Source: Okapia johnstoni
Taxonomy: Eukaryota; Chordata; Mammalia; Artiodactyla; Giraffidae
Assembly: GCA_024291935.2 (NCBI GenBank)
Contig: CM044306.1
Location: 9,126,001-9,190,000, forward strand
DNA: 64,000 nucleotides
Direction of reading: 5' to 3'
Shown: positions 1 through 12,100 of the stretch, piece by piece
Layout: every line of letters begins with the position of its first letter
Position numbering within the stretch: the stretch's first letter is position 1
The notes under the pieces: model-generated
The model's input: only the letters and a program-made list of their open reading frames with translations
Database searches by the model: none
What the model was told of the DNA's origin: nothing
Translations under genes and position numbers: made by a program

Positions 1-91
1 GGACCAGGAGGTCTCCAGTGACAACCCCATGGCATCTCCTTTCAGCCCAGGGGTCCCAGTCCCTGATTCTTCCTCCTCCTCCTGCCCTCAC

Positions 92-187
92 CTTGTTCAG
101 GGTGTCAAGGGCCTCTTGCGCGGCCAGCAGGGCTGGCTCTGCCTTGGCCAGGTCCGTTTCACAGGCCTTTTGTTTCTCGGTGACATT
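92..187 (-). CDS. DNAH17: DNAH17 exon w52, stalk helix CC1
   Basis: 96 nt, phase 0 to 0, 32 residues: [20 protein letters not shown] then [27 protein letters not shown] is the invariant stretch just before the microtubule-binding tip. Acceptor ggcttccttccag, donor AAG|GTGAGG. The tip exons lie beyond the left edge. Confidence 0.96.
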
Positions 188-3100
188 CTGGAAGGAAGCC
201 AGACGGGAAAGATGGATGCTGGGGTCCATGTGGATGTCGTGTGTGAAGGGGGACCCTGAAGCGGGTCAAGGAGGGGTGCTCCCCTTCTCTGTCACTCTCT
301 GGGTCACTGTCTGGAGCCCGCCTTCCTACACTCCAATGCCTGCTGCCTCCTTTGCCCCAAAACACTCAGGCCAGAAGGCGCTGGGCATCAGCTGACTTGG
401 GATTCAGGAAGGGGAACGGTGCCTTCTCTTGGCTCCAGCTTCCAGGCCCAGAGGAGAAACCTGGAGCCATGCAGGCCCATCCCCCAGGGCTTTGAGGCCT
501 CCTCTCTTGGTGCCATTGTGTAATCCCTCCAGACTGGACTGGCTTCAGAGGTGCAGGCCATCCTCCCCTTAAAGTGAGAATGCCCTCATTCACGCATCCA
601 TTCACTCACTCACGCATGAATGCATTCACTCATTGGGTCCAAAAGAACCCCTCTGAGCCTCCAGGCACCAGAGAGATCAGGAGAAGCTTTCTATCGATCA
701 ATCAGGACCCGAGTGACAGCAAAGGGAGACGAAGGCTGTTGGGGGCTGGGAGCTGTGCTGGGCATGGGGGAGGGCGGACAGAAAGAAGAGGGTCCCTCTG
801 CAAAGAACCTCCCGGAGAAGCCCACCCTGTGTCTGACTTCAGGGAACAGGGCGTGGAAGGCGCTGACTCGGCTGGGGGTGCTAAGAGCAGCCCCCAGTGC
901 TGCCTCCCTGGAGTACGCCTGGGCGGGCCCTTTCGGGATCAGGGGTTGGAGAAGGCCGGGTGCCCAGACGTTAAGCTGCATGTGAGTATTGAACGGCAGG
1001 TCCCAGGGTTCAGGATGCATGTTTGGGCTCTGGCACGGATCCTGGCTATATCACTTGCTAATTTTGAGACATCAGGCACATTGCCGGCTACCCTAACAGG
1101 GCTGTGGTCTTGCAGCTGACCATGAGGGATGGAGGGGAGCTCCTGGGACCTTCTCTCATTCTAGCGCTGGTGGGAAGGACTCAGGCTTCCCCCTCCTGTA
1201 GGCGGTGGGAGGAAGCTGACTCAGGCCCTCTCAAGAGACAGCAGACAATTACTGAGGCTCTTAATTTAGGCCCTCAGGCAGAGGCATGACTGATGACGCA
1301 AAGGGCACGGAGACAGGGGCGATGGGAAATCAGCCCGACCACAGGGACCTTCAGCGTGGAGCCCACCAGAGTCGGGGCACTGGAACCTCTGTGGGCTCCC
1401 GCTGTAGGAAGTCTGAGGCCCAGGGCTACGAGGCCGTCTTCTCAAGCCTTGATGTGCTCACATGAGCCTGTCTCTCAGATGCAGACCTGGTTCAGCAGAA
1501 CCGGGATCTGGGAACCTGCATTTCTTACCAGCTCAGGAGATGCCTCTGCAGGGGCCTGGAAGGGCAGCTTTCTGCTGAGCCGGGGGCCCTGCGTTTGGGG
1601 GAGATGCCCTCCCTGTGGGGGTCCTGCTGGGTTGCTGGGGCCCGCAGGGAGATACTGGCCACTCGGGGAAGGTGCCCGGCCAAGCGGAGCTGCCTACCGC
1701 CTACCTTGTTGATGACCTCCACCTTGATCTCCTCCTCGTCAGCAATGGCTTTCTCCTTGCTGACTTTCTCGGTCTCCACACCCACCACGTGGATCAGCTT
1801 GTCCGCGTTCTCATTTTTTTGCTTGAGCTCTGCCTCCTGAACCGCCAGCTTGGCTTTTAAATCATCCACCTGGAGCGGGAGGGGAGGGAGATGGGCAGGC
1901 TGGGGTCCCGGCCAGGCCGGTGGCCACGTGGCCGAGTGGAGCACAGGCCTGCCAGTTGCTTATCACTCCCTGGGACGCATTTCTTAGTGCTTTTTCAGCT
2001 TCTCCAAGGTAAGTATTCATTGAGCACCAGTTGTGTACACAGGGTTATCACAAGTGTAAGACCCATTCCTGAGGCTCGGGGAGGCGGCTGTCAAGGTGGC
2101 CAGGGTGCCGAGGAGTCGTGGGGAGGCTGGTGGGGCCGTGAGAGCTGGGTGTCGGGGGTGAAATGCTCCCTTGGGTGCTCGGGTGAGGCCCCAAGCAGCC
2201 GGGTGGAGGGAGTACTGAGAAGTGGTGAGTGATGGGGTGAGACATCCTTCCCCAGCTGGGTGATTTCTACCATGGGGAAGCCCCTCGGGTGCTGTAACTG
2301 CCCTCTCCTGGGCTCAGTCACTGTGTCCTAGGACCACTTCTGGAAGGTACATTTGGAGAAAAAGAAATGCCCGCTGGGCTGGGCTTCTCTTTCTTTCCTC
2401 TCCAGGGAGGGGGCAGGCCACTTCTCGGCTCCTGTAAGCTCTTTCTTGGACATCCCCCACCACTGTGTCCCCCTCTCGACCCCCTCTGGGGTGGCCGGAC
2501 GCATGCAGCACCGCCTGTGTCAGGGGTCATCCCTGACCTCTACCTTTGGCCGGGATACAGGGACTCAGGGGCTGTTTACCAGGCCCCCCAGGGAGACGCC
2601 AACAGTGTGCACTAAAGAGGGAGCCCAGGCTACACCAGGGAAGACACTCAAAACCAGGCGGAAAACTAAAAATTTAGTGTGGTATGAAAGTATGGCAGAC
2701 ACTATTGCATTGGGATATGGCAGTGTGAATGGCACCCCAGGATGGACCCACCTTCCTGGGCTGCACTTGGTGGGATAAGCAAACTCCTCCAGACTCGGGG
2801 ACCCCTCCCTCCCCCGGGAAGCACCTGACGCAGCATCAGCATCCCAAGAGAACCTGGGACCCACTGTCAAAGTCAATACCCAGGCCCTCGCTCTGGTTCA
2901 CAAGTGGAAGTTTCCCCAAGGCAGGGGTCCCGGTTCCCTTAACACATGTCGCACATCTGGGGGAAGGTTCCGGAAGTGTGGCCCGTGGCCCCGTTCTCCT
3001 CTTACCTGAGAGGCCGTGCTCTGCAGCTTCATCAGCCCGTTCTCCAGCCTCTCGATTTTGGCCACCAGCTCCATCCTCTTCTTGGCCAGCAGGTTCTGGT

Positions 3101-6100
3101 ACAGCTTGATCTGCTCCAGGAAGGTTTTGGGCGTGGTGTAGTTGTAGCGCCTCTCAGTGGCCAGGTACACCTTGGACATCTCGTTGACGGTCGTGTGCAC
3201 GTAGGACATGAAGAGGCTGATGGAGGCCTTGAATTCCGGCTACAAAGCCAAGGTAGGCCCATTCACTCCCCAGTGCCCTGGTGGGAGGGACCCAGGGGAA
3301 GAGGAGGCTGCTGGCCATAGTGGACCACAAGGTGGGTTCCCTTACTTGCCAAGGACCTTGGATGAGAGGTACCCCCCTTTCAATCTTGGTGGCTCAGGTG
3401 CCCAATGAGGCTTGAGGCGACCAGGCCTGCAGGGCTCTTATGGGCAATGGTGACGTTGCACCACCAGGGCATCTTTTCACAGCTGAGGTTATGACTGTTC
3501 TATGAGTCACACATTCATATATTCAACATATTTGAATAACCAGGTAAGTCTGCAACCATGGATTGGGCATTTCCTATTGTGCGCCTGGGGGGTTAGTAAC
3601 TCCTTTCCCAGCCTCCTCTCTCCTGCGTCCACGTCAGGATCACAGCCCCTACCGCCTGGGCCCCCCAACCTGCCCGAAGACAAGCACTGGGAGCTTTGCC
3701 CCACGAACTGTCTGAGCAACATTTGCACGTGCGTGCTAAGTCGCTTCAGTTGTGTCCGACTCGTTGCGGCCCCATGGATGGCAGCCCGCCAGGCTTCTCT
3801 GTCCACTGGGATTCTCCAGGCAAGAGTACTGGAGTGGGTTGTCATGCCCTCCTCCAGGGGCTCTTCCTGACCCAGGGATCGAATCTGAATCTCTTATGTC
3901 TCCTGCATTGTCAGGTGGGTTCTTTACCACTGGTGGTTAAGTCAAGTCTGACTCTGCGACCCCATGGACTGTAACCTGCCAGGTTCTTCTGTTCATGGGA
4001 TTTTCCAGGCAAGAATACTGGAGTGGGTTGCCATTTCCTTCTCTAGGGGATCTTCCCTACTCAAGGATCGAATCTGGGTCTCCTCCATTGTAGGCAGATT
4101 CCTTACTAACTGAGCTACCAGGGAAGCCCTTCTTTACCACTGGCGCCACCTTAATTTGGGAAGGTATTCATCCGACACATGCTTCTTTGGCATCTACTCA
4201 GCAGCCCTCACTGGTGTGGGTGGTGGAGCCATCGCTGGTCCTAGAAGGCCCCCTCCTCTACATTTACTTGGGGCGTGGAGGACACATCGTAACAGCAGCA
4301 TTCCCAAGAATGGCTCATCCTGCAACTGAATGCTCTCACGGTGCAAGCAGGGAACTGTGCCCATCTTTAAAAGCTAGGGAGGAGGTTAATTTCAAGCTTA
4401 TTTTATATCCCACTGAATATGTATTCAAAATAAATCAGACACAATATCGACGTGGGATTTATTCTAGGCTTGCGATCACTTGCATCAGCTGGGTCAGAGT
4501 TTAATGATCATTTTTAGGCCAGCAATGAACTCAAATGGTCAATGTGGGCACTGTCTTTCGATAAAAGACACTGTAAATGCGAGGGAAAAATAAAAGAAGA
4601 CTTATATTGCCCCGTTGTACTTGTCTTGACCTACAAAAGGCAGGTCAAAGGTGAGGGAGCAGCCCTGGGCAGAGCCCCTTGGGCTGAGCCGTGTTGGGGC
4701 CCAAGGCAGGAGGAAGAAGTGTGTACCTGTATACATGTATCAAAGTAAATATGAGCTCTGCAATAGGCTCCCACCAGGGACTATGTTCAAAGCCCGAATT
4801 TCTCCATCTGTTCTCACGTGGGCATCACACCTCCCTGAACCGGCCCTGTGGAGCCCAGAACCCCCAGTTGGTTGAAACAACTATTCCCCTGTCAGAGTGA
4901 CTCAGGGCCGCAAGATCAACAAATGATGGCCTTTGTTTATAAGTTTGATATTTTGAGTGTTTCAGCATTGAGTTTTAAAAATACCGCATTAAAATATCAC
5001 TGATCTTAATGAAGTTTTTGGTGCTCCCTTAAGTTTTGCACCCAAGGTGAGTGCCTCACCCTAATCCCATCCCTGGAGGTAGATGATAAAGACCCCTCCC
5101 TCCTGGCTCTTCGCCCCAAGACTCACCCGAATCCCCTTCCGTGTCCTCAAGGAAGCGTGCGCTGACGGACACCAGGGCGTCCTTCGGCCACTCGTGGAAC
5201 CAGTTGATGGCCGTGCAGTTGACCACAGCGGGGAATTTTCTTGCTCGCACTCGCAGGATGGAGCCCACGGGGGAGAAACACAGGATCACCTAGGAGAGGA
5301 CACAGAGGTTGCTCGCTGGGGGACAGCAATGCCAAATGGCACTGCTTTTGCAGAAATCCCATCCAGAAGGGAAACTCTCTGTGTGGGGTTTGTCTCCGAG
5401 TGCAGGGGGTGGAGGGTGGTGCAGAGAACATTCCCAGTTCCGGGTGAGAAGTGTGGCCATTCCATGACATGGGGGTGCAGGGGAGCCTGAGATCCCCTGA
5501 GGTGGACCTTGCAAAGTGGGAAGGGTGGCTGGGTGCCGGAGGGAGCGGGGAGTGGGCATCCATGCTAGGCAGCGAGGACGCAGGTCCCTTTAGCAGGTCT
5601 GGTCCTTGCAGGGAGGGAAAAGAGCAGCACCACCTGGCCGGGGGCGGGGAGGGGAGAGGGCAGCCGTCCTACTGGACACAGACCAGAAGGGAGAGAAGGA
5701 CCCAACGTGCACTTGGTCTAACTCGGGTAGCTTAGCAGCCTCCCCCAAGAGGGAACGTGGAAGGTCAAGGTGAACTAATCTATTTAAACATGCTGTATAA
5801 GGGAGGGGTGCATACAGAAAACACTTTTTGGCCACAGGGCACTTCTAACAGCCCACCTCCACCAGGCAGCCCACTGTAACTCTCCTAAGAGTTTTCCACT
5901 TCCTGTGCGAGGCAGAAGAGCCCTCAACTCCTCCCCAAGTGAAGACCCAGCCTAGAAGACTCCCTAGGACCCGACAGGCCCAGGACTCCCTACCTTCAGG
6001 TGCTTGCGCACTTTGTCAATGAAGAACTTCCAGCATGCCTCCCGGGTGTCCGTCAGGCCAAGAGACTTCACCTGGGGCCGCATGGAAGAGATGATGTTCT

Positions 6101-9100
6101 CCACCTCGTCATCCATGAACAGCCCCGGGATCTCCCCTGAGGCCAGCAGGTCGTTGATCAGCACCAGGAACTGCTCCTCGGCCACCTGGGAGTCGGTCAT
6201 CAGGAACACCGAGGGAACGTTCTTCACGGCTGACTTGATGTACTGGGCGCCGAGGTCGAGCTGGACCCAAGGAAGACACCCTCAGAGGTCTTGCCGAGGA
6301 GATGCTCATTTAGAAGCATCTCCCACCACCACCCAGGGCAAGGGGCACCCACAGATCAGCCCCGCAAGAAATGGCAGGGTCTGTAGATGGAGACTTAGGG
6401 CCTCGAGGGGAGGCGGTCCAGGCTCGTGGTGGTACCACTCACCACAGAGCCAAACTGGAAGCATCCCCGGGGTCCCTGGGCTGCTGACACACGGGCCGGC
6501 CCCTCACTCAGCTTAAAGCATTTCTTCAGAGGGTCTGGCCCAGCTCTGGGGGCCTCTACTCTGGCCTCAAGAAGAGGGCTCATAGAAGTCAAAAGCATGC
6601 TACTGCCTGGCCTGGGGACTGTGTGTAGGGGGGCTGGGGGGCTGACCCGGCGGGTGGGAGCCCGGCTAAGCCCCCACGGCCACAAGTGCAGGCAGAGCGC
6701 TGGCCCATGATGAGGGACTCACTCCGTCTCTCCCTTCTCATTGCACCAGCCGGTTCTGGCCTTTGGGGGTCACCAGGGCTCCTGTGGCCACCCCACCCAC
6801 CATCACCCCCGAGCAATCTCTGCTGTCTTCAAGCTATCTTCCACTTTGTCCCAGAACACCACCATATCCTGACCCTCCTCTCCCTAGATGTCCTTGATGG
6901 TATCTTGTTTTCTTGGGACCACGTCCAGGATTTTCCATGAGGCACATGATGGCCCTCAGGCTTGGATTCTGACTCTCTGCCTCCTCGAGTCTCTGGTTTC
7001 CAGTGGGGGCCCATGGCTGTTGGTATGACTTTATAATATAATCGTGAACTATATGTGTATATACTAACAACATATACATTGTTGACTTCTTACCGTAACA
7101 CTATTATCAGAACAATAATAATACATCTTCTAACAGTTCGGGAGTCTGCTTCCCCTAATAGGATGCAAGGTCCTATAGCTCTGTTTATAGCTGTCCTTAC
7201 TTCCGAATCTACAGAAGCTACTTAATAAATGATGACAAAGGATGAGTGCAAAGCTGGCTCGTCAAGGGCGCGGGAACAATGAACAGGGATGACACGGATC
7301 ACAGGGCCGCTGCAGCTCATGCCGGGGAATAAAATAGCAACAGCCAAGGGTGGTCCCAGGGCGAGGTAACGGGAATGAAGCCCTCACAAGGGCAAAGAGT
7401 ATGATGCAATCAAGAAAATAAAAGCAATATGATTAAGCTAACAGACTAGAAGCTTTATCAGTGGAGAAAACTCAGTACCACTACATGGCTCTGGATGCAA
7501 GGATTCTCTTCACTCCGAAGAGCACTTGAGGGGGTCAGTGAGGACCCGCTCGGCTCAGCTGAGAATCCACACATGCTGATTCAATCCAGGAGGCAGGACC
7601 TACATTATTAAGACCCTGTCCTTAAGGCTTGGGTTTAAAAATTAGAGCTGGCTAGTGTTTGATAGAAAGAATAGCTGCACTGGGGACTCTGGCAGGCCGG
7701 ACGCTCACCTGGAGGCTGCAGTCCCTGGCGCATCCTGAGAGGAGGGCCGAGAACCAGCTGACCGTCCCCGTTATCCTTCCTGGGACCCCAGCCCGCAGAC
7801 CAGCACCCCATCCTGCTGAAGTCCCAGGGCGCCAGGCTCTGGTGGGGGTCCAGACCATCCCCCCTAAGGCCACCTGGCTAGTGACTGCCTTGCAGCCTTG
7901 AGCAGAGTGGCAGCTCCCCTGGGCCAACCTCGTCCTGGCCCACAGAAGCACCAAGGCAAAGAGAGAGACACCGTGGGAGACGGTCAAATCAATTTCAGCT
8001 CTAATCTGAGCGGCGGCCATGATAAGCTCTAGACTAATCATGTTTGACTAGCTCACAGTTCCCCGAGAGAGCAAATTTTCCGGAAAAATAAATCAATAAA
8101 AAGCCTCGGCGGCACATCCTGGGGATGGGAGACCTGTTCGAGCTAATGTTTATTCAATTAATTCAGAGAGCAGCCCTCGCAGAACCCCGAGCAGGTGGTG
8201 AGACCGCTAGTTAGTATCGGTTCTGAATGATTGAATCTGGAAAACCGGGAAAGATGAGGCGGCAGGCTGTGATGACCAGAGGTGAGAACCCAACCCCCTT
8301 GCCTGAGGGGACCCCTGCTCACATCTACTGGAAACCCACACTTCTGTTTACCTTCGGCACACAGCCGCGGGCCCTGGCCGACTGTGTTCCTGGCCTTTGC
8401 CGTCTTGAGATAAAGACCCTGTTGGTGACCATTCTGGTCTCTGTGTTGGATGCTCCATTTCGGGGAGTGGAAGACTCCTCCTCCCCTACCCTCCCCTGCC
8501 AAGGGCGGCTTATTGAGAGGCGACGCCCTCACCTTGAGGTCTGGGATCCCGTAGCCCTTCTTGAGGGTGATCTGGAACACGTCCAGGGCACTGATGTACG
8601 CGGCCAGGCGGGAGAGGCTCTGCTTGCCACTGCCGCCCACCCCCACCAGCAGGGCGTTGCCCCGCGGGGACTCCAGGATGCGGTTGATCCTGCAGATGTG
8701 GGCCACCGCATCCTCAAACAGCACCTGAAAAGAGGTCAGGCCGGAGAGATCCCAGGTGTCTCACCGCCAGGACGTGCCTCCCTCACTCGTCCCCCAGCCC
8801 CCGCCCCACCACTGCCTGCTTGAGCCCCTGGCTCACCAGGTTCATGACCGCGTTGACCTCGTTGTAACTGTCCAGGACTTCCACCAGGAGCTTGTTCAGT
8901 GGAGCCAGGTCTGTCACTGGCAGGTATTTGGGGTCTCCGATCCCATGAGCAAAGTGGCAAAAGACGTTTGGTTTGGCGAATAGGAGCTCATCACCAAGAT
9001 CCTAGACGTTGGTTGGGGGGAGACACTGCTCTGGTGGCCACCACGGGCCCACGGAGCCCAAGCAGCAGCCCCAGCATCTTGCCCAATGGCCTCAGGAGGC

Positions 9101-12100
9101 CAGGTCACGTCTGCTGGGGCCCACACTGATGCTGCCAGGGGCCCTGCAAACTTCTGGGAAAAGCCCTTGGTCTGTGTCCCACTGGGAATGAACTGACTGT
9201 CCAGAAAAACGATTCTACCATGCAAACCCTGGACCCACCAGCAGAGTGTGTTACCCCGAGCAGAGCTGTCTGTGCCTGGCGGCTGGAGGGAGAGGTCTTC
9301 ACCTCCTGACCTGCCAAGAGCGCCTCTCCTCCTCGCTTGGGCCATATCCACGTGGCAGAGCCATCTCGTGGGACCCAACATGGTCCTTCCCATCCCCATC
9401 CCAGGGCCCTTTGAAGGAGGCAAGCATTGTCGGGGGCCCCTACTCTCTCTGCCCTTCAGAACCTTCCTGGGCTCGGCAGGGCGACTCAGCGGCCTGACTC
9501 ACGTCAAAGAACTTCTTGGTGGAAGTGATGGTGACCCTGCGCAGCGTGTCCTGGTCCTTCTCGTCCACCATCTTGTCGCCGTACACGCGTTCGGCCTCGT
9601 GCAGCCAGAGGCGGATGAGGTCCAGCGGGCATTTCAGGATCTCTGTGGTGGAGAACAGGAGCCCCTGCCCCAGAGGCGGGATGGTCAGCATCCTTAGGTG
9701 TGTTGGGAGGCAAGCCAAGTGCCGCACACGGATCAAACGAGAAAGTGACCACTTTCCCAGGAAGTGATCCGGCAGAGTGGTACAGTAGCTGCTTAGGGCC
9801 CAGGAAACTAGAGACTGCCAAGGCCACAAGTCCTGGAGGCTGAAGGGGGTGTCTGCAGCCTGACAGATGGTGGAGGGGGATTCTCTTCACCAGACAGGGT
9901 TAAGGGCTGCCCCCTCTAATGGGGTGGGTGGTGGAGAAAGGGACAAGGGGTCTGATCAGGTGCAAACCGACTATGGGAGGCCTCAAACCGGCCATCAAGC
10001 TCAAGCTCTGCAGCCAGCCTGCCTGGGCTGGCCAAGCTCAGCTCTTTGCCAACCAAGTGACCTGGCAAGTTCAATGGGTGCTTATTTTCCAGGCCCCTGT
10101 CCTGGGCTCTGGGAGTGTTGCGATGATGGGACAGACTCTGCCTTCGTGGAGCTCCCATTGTAGCGGGGAGACAGAACCAGACAGACAAAGTCACAAGGAA
10201 ATCACATGTTGTGATGTGTCCTGTGACACACACAGGGACAGTGGGACAGGGTGTGTGGGGAGGAGGAGGGGCCTCTTGGGGGCACGACATTTGAGCTGGC
10301 ACTTGAGATGGGAGGAGATGGGCGTGACTTAACCTCTCTGAGCCTTGGACTCCCCATTGGCAAAATGGGGATATCTGAGCATTATGTGTTGTTTGGAGGA
10401 GGAAACGGGGATGTAAGTGGCCAAACCCAGTGGCTAGTTCAGTCCATCCATAAGAGGAAACATCACCACCACCACCACCAAGACTCATACTGTCACCGTC
10501 ACCACCCCCACCATCACATTGCCACCACTATCACCATTACTACCATTATCATCATCATCACCATGGCACCCACCATTATCATCACCCCTATCATTGTCAC
10601 CAGCACCACCATAATCATCACCACCATTATCACCATCAGCGCTATCACCATAGTTACCATTATCACCATCATTACTATCAGCATGGTCACCATCAGCGTC
10701 AGTACCACCATCACCATCAGCACTATCACCATAGTTACCATCATCACCACCATCATCACCATCTGTCATAACCATCATCACATCATATCCCCCTCCATCA
10801 CTGTTGTCCATCCAGAGGTCACTTTGCTTTCTCTCCCGAGAATGGCAGAGGAGGAGATCATCCGTGGATCAGGCATTGGCCATAAGGTGGCATTACATAG
10901 CGCTAAAAGAGCAGTACCTGGAAAATATTGGAGAGGTCCCTGAGGTTGAAAACATAATGAAACTTAATGGCCGTGGGAAGAAACGTTGATGTCACTTTCT
11001 GGTGCAGGGCTGTTCCAGGAAAAAGACACATCGATTCTTGTGCACTCTTAATGGCCTCAGGAAGTGCAAAGCTTAAGCTATAGTTTCTAAAGCAAATGGA
11101 CTGTGAGACGGTGACAATTTTAGTAAGAAATCTGCAGGGGAAGGGATTCTGCCCCTCTACTCATGAGTCAATCATTGCTGTTTACAGAATTTCCTATCCT
11201 CCGCCTCCCCCCTCGAGCAATTGGATCTCATAATACCCTCTGTTGAAATACAGCATCATTGAAAAAAACATATTGATTTGAAAGTATAAATAAAATATTT
11301 ATCAGGGGAGGGTATGAAGCTGCCGTCGGCCCCATAACGCAGCGGGTCTTACGGACAGGAGAGAGGGCGAGGCTGGCCGGCTTACCCAGGGCGGAGGCCA
11401 CCAGGTGGCTGCTCATCCTCTGGACTGCAAGAGGGGCTGAGCGGTAGGACAGGTGCTGGGTCAGGATGGTGCTGTAGATGCTCATGAGGGCCTCCTGGCC
11501 CGGGAAGCTCACTGCAAACACGCAGAAGTGGCGCTGCTCGGAACAACCAGAGACCCTCGTCAGGCCGTGCGTGGGGACCAGTTTGGGGCAGGGCCGCCTT
11601 ACTGGGGAGCAGACTCTGTCCTCATCGCCTTGTGTCTCGTAGGCATGGTCAGAATGGACAGGTTCCCTCAAGCCTTGCGTGTGGTGAGACCCCCCCACCT
11701 TAGATACTGATTCCATCTAAAAACAGCCAAATTCATGTCCCGCGCTCCAGAAACAGCTTGGTGGAGGCCAAAGAGTGTTCCAGAGCGCAGCCTGGGTTTC
11801 AATTTCAGATCTCCATCTGTTCAAGATAATTCAGGGTGAAGTCCTGCCTGGTTGCAGACACAGTACAGGATATCCTGTTAAGTCTAAACTTCACACAGAA
11901 AATTTTTCTTTTTTTTAGTACAAATACGTCTCAAACATCGTACGGGACATGATTTGCTGTTTATCTGAAACTCAGATTTGCCCAAGCATCTGTATTTTCA
12001 TTTGCTCAATCTGGCAGCCTCTCGACCTCCCCACAAATGTGCTGACATCTGAAGGGCTGGGGCATGCTCCAGGGAAAGCCAGCCTGCAGCCCCCACCACC

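Noticed and set aside
10251..10943. 230-codon plus-strand frame rich in His, Thr and Ile
   Set aside because: It is produced by the CAY triplet tract and runs over a coding exon on the other strand. There is no conserved protein pattern.
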